Shown: positions 18,332 to 26,740, counted from the stretch's first letter. The stretch: 64,000 nucleotides of DNA from Pandoraea horticolens (GCF_902459555.1 NZ_CABPSM010000003.1:186001-250000); one strand, 5' to 3'. Notes: generated from the letters alone by a model not told the origin. Program-made: numbers and translations.

Positions 18332-19177
18332 TCAGGCCTTGTCGCCGATCTTGAACAGACGCGGCAGCGGCTGAGCCGTGTTCGGGCCGAACCAGCGGTC
18401 GTAAATGTTGGCGGCAGTGCCGTCTTTCTCGAGCCCGCGCAACGTGTCGTTCACAAACGCGGTCAGGCGTGCCTCACCCTTGGGAGCGCCCACGCCCATG
18501 TAGTCGTTCGAAATCGTGAACGCCGGGATCTCGTAGTTTTGTTTGTCCGGCACGTTGGCCAGCAGGCCGACGAGCTTCGGACCATCCTGCGTGATCGCCT
18601 GAACCGTGCCGGTGCGCAGTGCGGCGAACGCGAACGGCGTGTCGTCGAATGCCACGATCGTCGCTTTCGGGAATTTCTCGCGCAGCGTGATCTCGTTGGT
18701 GGTGCCCTTGTCGGCCCCGATGCGCAGCGCGTTCAATTGATCTGGCGAGGACAGCGTGCCCTTCTTCGCGAGGAACTGCTGGCCCGACGAGAAGTACGGA
18801 ATGCTGAAGTCGATCTGCTTGGCGCGCTCGTCCGTGATGGTGAAGTTCGCCAGCACGAGGTCGACCTTCTTCGACGTGAGGAACGGAATGCGGTTGGCCG
18901 GGTTCGTCGGCTGGATTTCGAGCTTCACGCCGAGTTTGTCGGCCAACGCCTTCGCGTAGTCGACGTCGAGGCCGACGATCTTGTGCGACTTCGCGTCGAC
19001 GTAGCCGAACGGCGGATTGCTGTCGAACGTGGCAACGCGCAACACGCCGGCCTTCTTGATGTCGTCGAGTTTGTCGGCGTGAGCGGCAAGGGGGGCGAGG
19101 GCAGCGGCCGACAGCAGCGCTGCGGCGAGGGAGAAAACAGCGTGTCGTGCGCGTGGTTGGCGAATTGGGTTTTGCAT
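18332..19177 (-). CDS. Amino-acid ABC transporter substrate-binding protein
   Basis: The 281-residue protein has a cleavable signal peptide (about residues 1-34, ending in AAHADK) and the type-3 solute-binding fold. It shows GVLRVATFDSNPPFGYVD near the N-terminus, and the later KKVDLVLANFTITDERAKQI is typical of polar amino-acid binding proteins. It captures its amino acid in the periplasm and delivers it to the permease pair downstream. Glutamate, aspartate or a related amino acid is likely, but the exact ligand is not fixed. It is the first gene of the transcription unit. Confidence 0.9.
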   Translation of the reverse strand: MQNPIRQPRARHAVFSLAAALLSAAALAPLAAHADKLDDIKKAGVLRVATFDSNPPFGYVDAKSHKIVGLDVDYAKALADKLGVKLEIQPTNPANRIPFLTSKKVDLVLANFTITDERAKQIDFSIPYFSSGQQFLAKKGTLSSPDQLNALRIGADKGTTNEITLREKFPKATIVAFDDTPFAFAALRTGTVQAITQDGPKLVGLLANVPDKQNYEIPAFTISNDYMGVGAPKGEARLTAFVNDTLRGLEKDGTAANIYDRWFGPNTAQPLPRLFKIGDKA

Positions 19178-19340
19178 GGCCTGTTGGGTTCCGTTATGCG
19201 TAGATCCGTCTCGGGTCCCGGTCTCGTCAATGCAAACGATGGACAGACGTCGGCGGGCACCGGCTGCGGGTGGCAGCGAACGGGTTCTCTACGATAACGG
19301 TGCACCCACGTGCGCCCAACCAATCGATTTTTCTTAGCAA

Positions 19341-19368
19341 AACGCCGGCGCTGATAAGCGCCGGCGTT
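19341..19368 (-). terminator. Terminator after the YXWGXW gene
   Basis: A perfect 12-bp GC-rich stem with a GATA tetraloop (arms 19341-19352 and 19357-19368) lies 30 bp after the end of the YXWGXW gene. On the minus strand it is followed by a TTTT-containing stretch. The rest of the 220-bp gap to the binding protein gene contains no gene. Confidence 0.6.
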
Positions 19369-19398
19369 CCTCTCGGTAAGAGGCGAGTGTGAAGCGGA

Positions 19399-19800
19399 TC
19401 AGTCGTGGCGATCGTGGCCGTGGCCTCGGTCGTGATCGCGCCCGCGGTCGTGGTGGTGGTCATCATGACGATCCCGTCCCCGGTCGCGATCTCCATGATC
19501 CCAGCCGCCACGGTTCAACTCCCAGCCATGCGGACCCTGATGCCAGGCCGGCGCGCGATACGCATAGCCCGGACGCTCATGTTCCCAATGACCGCCGCGC
19601 CACTCGTGGCGATAGCCATCCCAATCCCAGTAGCCCGGCGCCCACACATATCCGACGCGCGGCGGCGGCACCGGCTCGTAGCGCGGTGCCGGCGGTGCGC
19701 CGATGCTGATGGAAACGTCCACCTGCGCATGGGCCGGCGCCGTGGCAATACCGCCGAGCGTGGCAGCAACGAGCGCAATGGTCAGCGTCAGTTTTTTCAT
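19399..19800 (-). CDS. YXWGXW repeat secreted protein with His/Asp-rich tail
   Basis: The start was set at MKKLTLTIALVAA, a clean signal peptide ending in APAHAQ, within a longer open frame. The 133-residue product has aromatic repeats such as GYVWAPGYWDWDG and WRGGHWEHE, the hallmark of YXWGXW proteins in Burkholderiales and other proteobacteria. Its last 35 residues are packed with His, Asp and Arg and could bind metal. It is probably periplasmic or surface exposed. Function is not established. It stands alone, with a terminator downstream and AT-rich sequence upstream. Confidence 0.75.
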   Translation of the reverse strand: MKKLTLTIALVAATLGGIATAPAHAQVDVSISIGAPPAPRYEPVPPPRVGYVWAPGYWDWDGYRHEWRGGHWEHERPGYAYRAPAWHQGPHGWELNRGGWDHGDRDRGRDRHDDHHHDRGRDHDRGHGHDRHD

Positions 19801-19996
19801 ATTCGTCCCCTTTGGAAAGCGATGTTCCGGTACGTCTTCATCGTACGAGGGAAACGGGACTGTTATGAAGTAAATAGTCGTAAAAAAGTGTTGGAAGTGT
19901 TTCGTTCCATTCCTCGGGAAGCCGCATGAGCTGGACGTTCGCACCGGTTGGCACGCAGTCGGGATTGCTTGGCGCGCGAGGAGCGAACGCCACGCA

Positions 19997-20398
19997 TCAC
20001 ACCTTTGACGCGTGCTGATGACGGTATTCCTGCGTGCGTCCGCCGTAACCGTAAGCTGCGGCGCGAGCGTCGATCACATGAATATACGAGCACGCATGCA
20101 CGTTGCCGAGCAGTCCCGACAGGGCTTCGAAGACTTGCGCGATGAACTGTGCCTTCTCCGCTTTCGTGTTCGTCTCGTCCGTCACGCTGATATCCAGATG
20201 GAAGGCGTTTTTTCCTTGCGCCGAGAGTGGCGCCCCTCCGACGAACCAGCGTTCGTGTGCAATGTAGTCGACGGTCACGGCAATCACTTCCGGTGCCTTG
20301 TGCAGCGTGTCGACCGTGAGTTGCGACACGGCGCGCACGGTCTCGCGGGTGAGCGTGTCGTCAGGGATTCCGGAGAGTTGCAGAACGATGTGCGGCAT
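19997..20398 (-). CDS. Tautomerase-family protein
   Basis: The 133-residue product begins MPHIVLQLSG, leaving Pro as the N-terminal catalytic residue after methionine removal, as expected for the 4-oxalocrotonate tautomerase superfamily. A GGGAG Shine-Dalgarno sits ten bases upstream. The length matches the tautomerase_3-like or 5-carboxymethyl-2-hydroxymuconate isomerase type rather than the 62-residue class. The substrate is unknown. It is divergent from a LysR regulator gene with a 113-bp gap, so the two are probably linked in regulation. Confidence 0.75.
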   Translation of the reverse strand: MPHIVLQLSGIPDDTLTRETVRAVSQLTVDTLHKAPEVIAVTVDYIAHERWFVGGAPLSAQGKNAFHLDISVTDETNTKAEKAQFIAQVFEALSGLLGNVHACSYIHVIDARAAAYGYGGRTQEYRHQHASKV

Positions 20399-20511
20399 GG
20401 TGTGACTCCCAAACGTTGAGTGGTTGAGTGATGTGGACAACGACTTCAGTCTAGGGAGATGATTGACATCGGAAAAGCGGGAATTTACGATCCTATCCAT
20501 CGTTTTCTTCA

Positions 20512-21411
20512 ATGGATAAGGCCATGGCTCCCGGATTCGATTTCGATCAGCTGCGCACCTTCGTTGCCGTGGCCGAGGCGGGCAGTCTCTCGGCGGCTGC
20601 GCCACGCGTATTCCTGTCGCAGTCGTCGGTGAGCGAACAGATTCGCAAACTCGAGGAGCGCGTTGGCGTGACATTGTTCACGCGCGGCAAGCAAGGGGTC
20701 GCGACGACGCCCGCCGGCGAGCGTCTTCTGGTCCATGCGCGGCAGTTGATCGCCCAGTCCGAACGCGCGTGGCATGACGTGCGCGGGTTCGCGCTTGCCG
20801 GTGAATTGCGGCTGGCAATCACGGATTACTTCCGCCCCGGTGACGTGGCGCGCGTGCTGCGACACCTCAGCGTGGCGTATCCGTCGCTGCGCATTCACGT
20901 GACGATTCTGAAAAGCGGCGTGATCGAGTCGGGTTACGACGGCGGCGACTTCGACATTGGCCTGTCGATGCGCGTGCTTGGCAGGTCCCTCGGCCGCGAC
21001 GCGGTCGCGGGCACCCGGACGCTGGGCAGAGAGCCGCTCGACTGGGTGGCGTCGCCGGATTTCGTGCTGGAGAAGGGGGTGCCGCTACCGTTGCTGGTGC
21101 TGCCCGATACCTGTGCGTTGCATCGCTTCACCACGGAATGGCTCGACGAGCATTGCGTGCCATACACGATTGCGCACGTGGCGTCGGGGGTGGCGGGGTT
21201 GCAGTTGGCATTGAGCGCGGGGCTCGGGGTAGCGTGTCTGAATGCGTCGGCGGCGGGGCCGTCACTTGTACGCATCGAGACGCCGATGCCCGGACGGCGC
21301 CTGCCTTCGTTGCCGGAGGCAGAGTTTCATCTCTTGCCCGCGCGCCGTGGCGAACCCGAGTGGGTCACGCAGGCGCGCGATGCGCTGGCCGAGCAACTGA
21401 CCGTCCGTTAA
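20512..21411 (+). CDS. LysR-family transcriptional regulator
   Basis: The 299-residue protein has the LysR helix-turn-helix at residues 12-70 (FVAVAEAGSLSAAAPRVFLS) and an effector-binding domain after about residue 90. A second ATG lies four codons downstream. It is divergent from the tautomerase gene, which is the probable target. Its stop is 27 bp from the end of the convergent MBL-fold hydrolase gene. Confidence 0.9.
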   Translation: MDKAMAPGFDFDQLRTFVAVAEAGSLSAAAPRVFLSQSSVSEQIRKLEERVGVTLFTRGKQGVATTPAGERLLVHARQLIAQSERAWHDVRGFALAGELRLAITDYFRPGDVARVLRHLSVAYPSLRIHVTILKSGVIESGYDGGDFDIGLSMRVLGRSLGRDAVAGTRTLGREPLDWVASPDFVLEKGVPLPLLVLPDTCALHRFTTEWLDEHCVPYTIAHVASGVAGLQLALSAGLGVACLNASAAGPSLVRIETPMPGRRLPSLPEAEFHLLPARRGEPEWVTQARDALAEQLTVR

Positions 21412-21438
21412 AGCCGACAAGAAGCGCATTAGCGCGGA

Positions 21439-22308
21439 CTAAAGCGCATTCAGCGGGATTTTCAGATAGCGCGTGCCGTTGGCCTCCGGCGCAGGCATGT
21501 CGCCTGCGCGAATATTGACCTGCACGGCAGGCAGGATCAGCGTGGGCATGTCGAGTGTCCTGTCGCGAGCTTCGCGCATGGTGACGAAGGCAGCTTCATC
21601 GATGCCGTCGTGCACATGGATGTTCGCCCGGCGCTGCTCGCCGACCGTTGTCTGCCAGTTCGCGGCACGCCCGGAAGGCGGATAGTCGTGGCACATGAAC
21701 AGACGCGTCGATTCGGGCAGGGCCAGCAGACGGCGGATCGAGCGGAACAGCGTGTGAGCGTTGCCACCGGGGAAGTCGCAGCGTGCGGTACCCACATCGG
21801 GCATAAAGAGCGTGTCGCCCACGAAGACGGCGTCGCCCACACGATAGGCCATGTCAGCTGGCGTATGGCCCGGCACGAACATCGCCTCGGCCTGCAATGC
21901 GCCGATGGCGAACGTCTCCCCATCTTCGAACAGATGATCGAACTGCGAGCCGTCGGGTGGTACGTCGGTACCCAGATGAAACAGCTTCTTGAAGACGTGT
22001 TGAACGTCGCGGATGTGCGCGCCGATGGCAATGCATCCGCCGACGTGCTCCTTGAGCCAGCGGGCCGCGGAGAGGTGATCGGCGTGCGCATGCGTCTCGA
22101 GAATCCAGTCGACCGTGAGCTTTTGCGCGGCAACGAAGTCGAGGACACGTTCGGCCGACCCCGTGTGCGTACGGCCCGCCTTGGGATCGTAGTCGAGCAC
22201 CGGATCGATGATCGCCGCGTGACCGCCCGGGGCATCGAACACGACGTACGTCACCGTGGCGGTGACAGTGTCGAAGAAGGCTTCGATGTGTGCTGGCGTA
22301 GCTGACAT
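21439..22308 (-). CDS. blh: Persulfide dioxygenase-like MBL-fold hydrolase (Blh)
   Basis: The 289-residue enzyme has the metal-binding HxHxDH motif at residues 73-78 (THAHADH) and later metal ligands in PGHTPADM and CHDYPP. Its general sequence matches the ETHE1-like persulfide dioxygenase group called Blh. Such enzymes oxidise glutathione persulfide to sulfite in sulfide detoxification. No rhodanese domain is fused. It has a GGAG Shine-Dalgarno and is transcribed divergently from bigR, with palindromic sequence in the 111-bp gap, which supports control by BigR. Confidence 0.88.
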   Translation of the reverse strand: MSATPAHIEAFFDTVTATVTYVVFDAPGGHAAIIDPVLDYDPKAGRTHTGSAERVLDFVAAQKLTVDWILETHAHADHLSAARWLKEHVGGCIAIGAHIRDVQHVFKKLFHLGTDVPPDGSQFDHLFEDGETFAIGALQAEAMFVPGHTPADMAYRVGDAVFVGDTLFMPDVGTARCDFPGGNAHTLFRSIRRLLALPESTRLFMCHDYPPSGRAANWQTTVGEQRRANIHVHDGIDEAAFVTMREARDRTLDMPTLILPAVQVNIRAGDMPAPEANGTRYLKIPLNAL

Positions 22309-22323
22309 GACCGACTCCTGAAA

Positions 22324-22349
22324 AAATCTATCGATTTATATATTATAAA
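22324..22349. promoter_or_regulatory. Overlapping AT-rich inverted repeats, candidate BigR operator
   Basis: Two dyads overlap in the blh-bigR gap: AAATC-N4-GATTT (22324-22337) and TTTATA-TAT-TATAAA (22335-22349). BigR-family repressors are known to bind AT-rich palindromes over their own promoter. The position between divergent genes fits control of both. Confidence 0.55.
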
Positions 22350-22361
22350 CTAGTAAAGTGT

Positions 22362-22374
22362 ACGTAATTTACGT
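22362..22374. promoter_or_regulatory. Perfect palindrome ACGTAA-T-TTACGT upstream of bigR
   Basis: Six-base arms with one central base lie 46 bp before the bigR start. Outer bases GTGT and ACAC extend the dyad with a one-base offset. It is separate from the AT-rich dyads next to it and may be a second regulator site. Confidence 0.45.
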
Positions 22375-22419
22375 GACACGTCGTCGCGCTGCGACTTTCC
22401 GATTTGTATTGATCCTGCC

Positions 22420-22782
22420 ATGCCCCGAGTGACTGCGCTATCCCCTGTCGACCGGGCGACCGTCTCCGCAGACGTCGCGCCGCTCGATATTGCGCGCCTG
22501 CGAAGCGCCGCGCACGACGCGTCTACGCTGCTGCGTGCGCTCGCCAACGAAGACCGTCTGCTGATCCTGTGTCAGCTCACGCAAGGCGAGATGTCCGTCG
22601 GCGAACTGGAAGCGCAACTCGACATCCGGCAGCCGACGCTTTCGCAGCAACTTGCCGTGCTGCGCGCCGAGGCGCTAGTGAGAACGCGTCGCGACGGCAA
22701 GCGCATCTACTATTCGGTCGCAGATGGCGCGGTGCTTGCCGTGCTGGCTTGTCTTTACGATCAGTTTTGTCCGAAAGCCTGA
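22420..22782 (+). CDS. bigR: BigR: ArsR-family sulfide/persulfide-responsive repressor
   Basis: The 120-residue winged helix-turn-helix regulator matches BigR and SqrR. It has ALANEDRLLILCQLTQGEMS and Cys51 and Cys117, 66 residues apart exactly as the redox pair Cys42 and Cys108 of the Xylella protein. Oxidation or persulfidation of that pair releases the repressor from DNA. A third Cys (Cys111) is extra. It heads a unit with two YeeE/YedE genes downstream and is divergent from blh; together these make a sulfide-detoxification set. Confidence 0.9.
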   Translation: MPRVTALSPVDRATVSADVAPLDIARLRSAAHDASTLLRALANEDRLLILCQLTQGEMSVGELEAQLDIRQPTLSQQLAVLRAEALVRTRRDGKRIYYSVADGAVLAVLACLYDQFCPKA

Positions 22783-22852
22783 TTGCCTCCGATCGCCTCG
22801 CTATTTGTTACCACATCGCTCATTGCCTAATGTTCAGGGGGAAGCTCCACTC

Positions 22853-23299
22853 ATGACTCTCGACACGCTTCATTTCACTCCGTGGACCGCATTGGCCGGT
22901 GGGGTGCTCATTGGACTGGCTGCCGTCTGGTTGATGCTGGCGGCTGGCCGCATCGCCGGTATCTCCGGCGTCGTCGGCGGTCTGTTGTGGCCGCGTGCCG
23001 GCGATGTGGGCTGGCGCGTCGTATTCATCGCCGGAATGATGGCGGCGCCTTGGGTGTATCGCACCGTTGCCGTCGTGCCCGAAGCGCAGATCGATGCCAG
23101 CACCGCGATGCTCATCGCAGCAGGCTTGCTGGTCGGATTCGGCACGCGGCTCGGGTCGGGCTGCACAAGTGGGCACGGCGTTTGCGGTCTTTCGCGATTG
23201 TCGTGGCGCTCGCTCGTAGCCACGCTGTGCTTCATGGCGACCGGTTTCGTAACGGTATTCGTCGTGCGGCATGTCCTGAACGTAGGAGGTGCCGCATGA
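22853..23299 (+). CDS. YeeE/YedE-family half-transporter (PmpA-like)
   Basis: The start was set at MTLDTLHF, preceded by a purine-rich AGGGGGAAGC segment. The 148-residue membrane protein has four predicted helices and the family signature GFGTRLGSGCTSGHGVCGLSRLS-like block with conserved Cys. YeeE/YedE proteins transport sulfur species such as thiosulfate or sulfide-related anions. It lies 70 bp after bigR, and its stop overlaps the next start by ATGA, so the two halves are probably made together. Export or import direction is not known here. Confidence 0.85.
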   Translation: MTLDTLHFTPWTALAGGVLIGLAAVWLMLAAGRIAGISGVVGGLLWPRAGDVGWRVVFIAGMMAAPWVYRTVAVVPEAQIDASTAMLIAAGLLVGFGTRLGSGCTSGHGVCGLSRLSWRSLVATLCFMATGFVTVFVVRHVLNVGGAA

Positions 23300-23718
23300 A
23301 GAAGCTGATCTTCGCATTCGCCGGCGGCCTCGTATTCGGGCTTGGGCTGATACTCGCGGGCATGGCGAATCCTGCAAAGGTGCTGGGTTTTCTCGACCTG
23401 GCTGGCAAATGGGATCCATCGCTGGCGTTTGTGATGGGCGGGGCCATTGCGGTGGGGCTCGTCGGGTTTCGCTTGGCGCATTCACGGGCGCTCGCCTGGA
23501 CGGGCGAGCCGCGTGTGTGGCCCGCCTTGCGCGGTATCGACAAACGCCTGGTGCTCGGTGCATTGCTGTTTGGCGTGGGTTGGGGGATTGCAGGCATTTG
23601 CCCGGGCCCTGCGCTGGTGTTGCTTGGCGCGGGGTATGGCAAGGGGCTGTTGTTCGTTGTCGCGATGCTCGCCGGCATGGTGCTGCACGCGGTGTTCTCC
23701 CGTGTGAGCACGAAGTAA
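23296..23718 (+). CDS. YeeE/YedE-family half-transporter (PmpB-like)
   Basis: The 140-residue protein overlaps its partner by four bases. It has four hydrophobic helices and the conserved GIAGICPGPALVLLG motif containing a Cys, characteristic of the second YeeE half (also called DUF6691). With the preceding protein it probably makes one functional transporter in the inner membrane. The context with bigR and blh points to a role in handling sulfide or persulfide. Confidence 0.85.
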   Translation: MKKLIFAFAGGLVFGLGLILAGMANPAKVLGFLDLAGKWDPSLAFVMGGAIAVGLVGFRLAHSRALAWTGEPRVWPALRGIDKRLVLGALLFGVGWGIAGICPGPALVLLGAGYGKGLLFVVAMLAGMVLHAVFSRVSTK

Positions 23719-23763
23719 GGTACGAAACAAAGGGTGAAACGACGCATGAAGCCGCGCTTCGGC

Positions 23764-25146
23764 TCAGTGCTTTCCCGCGAGTTCCGTGCCCGCGTCGGCG
23801 GGCAGTTGCCGGGTGACGGGGATCGATAGCCACGAGAACAGCCCGATCACGAGGAACGCCGGCAGGAAGTCGCTGGCCGTCAGGTGTTCGTGGCCGGCGA
23901 GCCGGCTGCTCGCCTGTAGCACCATCCCCGAAATCGTCACCCCCAACCCGAGCGACAACTGCTGCACCACGCTTGCCAGGCTCGTCGCGCGGCTCGCGTC
24001 GGCACTCGCGATGTCGGCGTACACGATGGAGTTCAGGCAGGTGAATTGCAGCGACGGGAAGAAACCGCCGAACGCCACCACGCCCAGCATCACAAGCACC
24101 GGTGTGCTGTGCGTGAACAGCCCATAGGAAGAGAGTGCCAATCCGGCCAGCGCCGCGTTGACGATCAGCACCCGGCGGAAGCCGAATCTCGCCAGCACCC
24201 GCCGCGCAATCGCCTTCATGAAAATCGCGCCGAACGCCGATGCGCAGGTAATCATGCCGGATTCGAAGGGGTCCATGTGCAGTCCTTCCTGCAGGGCCAG
24301 CGGCAGCAGAAACGGCACGGCTCCCAGGCCGATGCGGAAGAGCGAGCCACCGGCGACACTGGCGTGGAACGTCGGAATGCGCAGCAGACGAAAGTCGAGC
24401 AGCGGCGCTTCCACACGATTCGCGTGCCGCCAGTACGCGTAGACGAACAGCGCACCCAGCACGCACATGGCGATCACGACGCTATCGGCGACCTGATGTT
24501 CGCCAATCATGGCCAGCCCCAGCATGAGCAGGCCGCTACCGAGTGCGGAGAAGATGAAGCCGAATGTGTCGAGGCGTCCGGCGTCGCCGCCGCGCTCGTT
24601 GTCAATGTACTTGCCCGCGAGGTAGATGCCGAGCAGGCTGATCGGAATGTTAATGAAGAAGATCCATCGCCAGTGCAGATAGGCCGTGATGGCGCCACCG
24701 AGCGGTGGGCCGATCACCGGCCCCAGCAGGGCGGGCATCGTCAGATAGCCGATGGCCTTGATCAGATCACGCTTGGGCACCGCGCGGAAGATCACGAGAC
24801 GGCCGACCGGCACCATCATCGCGCCGCCGGCGCCTTGCAGAAAGCGAGCGAACACGAACGTCGGCAACGAAAACGACAGCGCGCACAGGATCGATCCGGC
24901 CATGAAGATGCCGATCGCGGTACGAAAGACGTTACGCGCGCCGAAGCGGTCGGACACCCAGCCGCAAATCGGAATGAAGATGCCAAGCCCGACCACGTAG
25001 GCGGTGAGCGCCATCTTCAGTGAAATCGGGTCCTGATGGAGATCGCGTGCCATGGCGGGCAGCGAAGTCGTGATCACCGTGGCGTCGATATTCTCCATGA
25101 ACAGAGCGCAAGCGATGATGAGCGGGATGATGACGGCGCGCGACAC
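23764..25146 (-). CDS. MFS multidrug exporter, DHA2 (EmrB-like) family
   Basis: The 460-residue protein starts from a GTG; no good Shine-Dalgarno is seen. It has the N-terminal IPLIIACALFMENIDATVI block typical of DHA2 members, motif A-like GWVSDRFGARNVFR, and GGAMMVPVGRLVIFRAVPKR after helix 4. About 14 hydrophobic helices are predicted. Such transporters use the proton gradient to expel drugs or metabolites. No EmrA-like adaptor is adjacent. A GNAT gene lies 82 bp upstream on the same strand and could share a transcript. Confidence 0.9.
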   Translation of the reverse strand: MSRAVIIPLIIACALFMENIDATVITTSLPAMARDLHQDPISLKMALTAYVVGLGIFIPICGWVSDRFGARNVFRTAIGIFMAGSILCALSFSLPTFVFARFLQGAGGAMMVPVGRLVIFRAVPKRDLIKAIGYLTMPALLGPVIGPPLGGAITAYLHWRWIFFINIPISLLGIYLAGKYIDNERGGDAGRLDTFGFIFSALGSGLLMLGLAMIGEHQVADSVVIAMCVLGALFVYAYWRHANRVEAPLLDFRLLRIPTFHASVAGGSLFRIGLGAVPFLLPLALQEGLHMDPFESGMITCASAFGAIFMKAIARRVLARFGFRRVLIVNAALAGLALSSYGLFTHSTPVLVMLGVVAFGGFFPSLQFTCLNSIVYADIASADASRATSLASVVQQLSLGLGVTISGMVLQASSRLAGHEHLTASDFLPAFLVIGLFSWLSIPVTRQLPADAGTELAGKH

Positions 25147-25228
25147 GATGGGGGCGGGGGGGACGGCTGGCGCAAAGACTCGGATTCTCCCACGATTTAA
25201 GCGTACGCTTCAATCGCGAAGGCGACGC

Positions 25229-25837
25229 TCACCGCTTGCCGGCCACCAATTCGTGAGCGTCGAGCCGATACAGCACGTGGCGACGCAGCCGGTGACCCAC
25301 CGGAATCAAGGGGTGCAGAAAGTCTTCGTCGGGGCAGTGCCGCATGCCGATGCGCTGCATCACCGCTCTCGAGCGGATGTTGGCGGGCACGGTGAACGAG
25401 ACCAACCCGTCGAGGCCCAGTGTTCCAAACGCGAACTGCGCCGCGGCGCTCGCCGCTTCCGTTGCATATCCCTTCGACCACCACGCCGACGCCAGCCGCC
25501 AGCCGATTTCCACTGCCGGCACGAAAGGAGCGTCGAAACCGACGCGCATCAACCCGACGAAACCGGCGAAAGGCGTCACGCCCGGAATCTCCAGCGCCCA
25601 TGGGCCATAGCCATGCGTCTCGATGTGTTGCGCCAGCCGGTGGGCGATGGCGTCGCTTTGAGCCCGATCGAGCGTCGTCGGAAAGTGGCGCATGACTTCC
25701 CGATCGGCGTTGAGTGCGGCAAAACGCGGCAGATCTTCCGTGCGCCACTGACGCAAGATCGTACGCTCAGTGGCGAGCGTCGGCGCGGGCGTGCCGAAAG
25801 GGGAGTGCGAATCCATGGCAATGGTCGAAGTCGTCAT
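25229..25837 (-). CDS. GNAT-family N-acetyltransferase (RimJ/RimL-like)
   Basis: The 202-residue protein has the acetyltransferase fold typical of the RimJ/RimL group, with LATERTILRQWRTEDLPRFA at the start and the acetyl-CoA loop region near EIGWRLASAWWSKGYATEA. It transfers acetyl from acetyl-CoA to an unknown amine. The start ATG is the longest; MDSHSPFG seven codons later is an alternative. It precedes the MFS exporter on the same strand. Confidence 0.85.
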   Translation of the reverse strand: MTTSTIAMDSHSPFGTPAPTLATERTILRQWRTEDLPRFAALNADREVMRHFPTTLDRAQSDAIAHRLAQHIETHGYGPWALEIPGVTPFAGFVGLMRVGFDAPFVPAVEIGWRLASAWWSKGYATEAASAAAQFAFGTLGLDGLVSFTVPANIRSRAVMQRIGMRHCPDEDFLHPLIPVGHRLRRHVLYRLDAHELVAGKR

Positions 25838-26060
25838 GCGTCCAAAATCCCTTGTTGAATCAGTGCGAATTCAGTTGGCAATTGCCGATCAAGACAAATC
25901 AGGATTTGCTTAATTCGATTCGTGACAATGCGATTTCCCAGGCGGTGAGCCTTGCCGAATGGGACTCTGCGGACAATCGCATGCAGGCGGATTGTCCAGT
26001 CTCACGAGGCCTATCTTACGAAAACTCTTTCGATTCGGGAAATGACATCGACGCATGAGA

Positions 26061-26076
26061 TTGACGTATACGTCAA
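26061..26076. promoter_or_regulatory. 16-bp perfect palindrome TTGACGTATACGTCAA
   Basis: A gapless 16-bp dyad with 8-bp arms lies in the gene-free gap, about 680 bp before hns and 220 bp before the GNAT start. The adjacent dyad ACAAATCGG/CCGATTTGT (26076-26084 and 26103-26111) directly abuts it. It looks like a dimeric protein binding site. Confidence 0.45.
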
Positions 26077-26656
26077 CAAATCGGACAGTACGTCGTTTTG
26101 TCCCGATTTGTCGGTGTCTTGGCTCCCGGAGGGGCATCGAAGGCATATTGCCGCCGATATAGGGAAAAGGCATATTGTGAGCAACGATGGGTATGCCATC
26201 CGTAGACACCAATGGGACGTCGGACGAAAGCTACCTAATTCCTACGGGAAAATTCTCACTTCGGGTTATCCGTAAATCGCGACGCCGGATGCGAATAGTC
26301 CGAATCAGCACAGTGCTTCGGATAACAGAATGATCGGATTGCGCTTAAATATTTGTGATCGTATATCTTGGCGACGGTCAAATGATCGGAATGTCTGCGT
26401 TGTGGATCAGGGAGCGCCCGGCTGGCAAATGCCCCTGCCAAATCTTGCGGGATGGTGCGTGAACCCGTGGGGTCGCGTGGAGTCCTGATCACTATCTGGC
26501 AAATTTGTTCCCTATTGCGAGGCAATTGACACCGCTTATCGAGAGATATCGGCAACGGCGGGGACGATGGTAATCCTGGATTCATGCCCCGACTCCGTGC
26601 ATTTTCTGAACCGTCGATCAGAAAATTCAATGCGGTTTGTGTGTTCGGAGACTCAC

Positions 26657-26685
26657 TTGATGGAAATGCCGTTTTCAAATTATTA
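26657..26685 (+). promoter_or_regulatory. Candidate sigma70 promoter of the hns-family gene
   Basis: A TTGATG -35-like box (26657-26662) and a TTATTA -10-like box (26680-26685) with 17 bp spacing precede the hns-family ATG by about 55 bp in strongly AT-rich sequence. Confidence 0.35.
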
Positions 26686-26740
26686 AAACTCGTGCTATTT
26701 TAAGTGGCGCTCCATTTTTAACAACGTAAGGACACGCCAG

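Larger units (their letters stand above)
25838..26740. other. Gene-free AT-rich gap rich in dyad symmetries
   Basis: About 900 bp between the divergent GNAT and hns genes have no convincing coding frame. GC falls to about 40 percent close to hns. Several inverted repeats are present: GGACAATC-N11-GATTGTCC (25971-25997), CGAAA-N4-TTTCG (26019-26032), the 16-bp palindrome at 26061-26076, a 9-bp-arm dyad at 26076-26111 and GTTATCCG with CGGATAAC (26265-26272 and 26319-26326). A direct repeat AAGGCATATTG occurs at 26140 and 26167. It may be a regulatory hub, RNA region or degraded mobile segment. Confidence 0.5.

Noticed and set aside
26256-26678. Minus-strand frame of 140 codons in the gap before hns
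   Set aside because: No ribosome site, biased composition and no recognisable family; more likely chance in AT-rich DNA.
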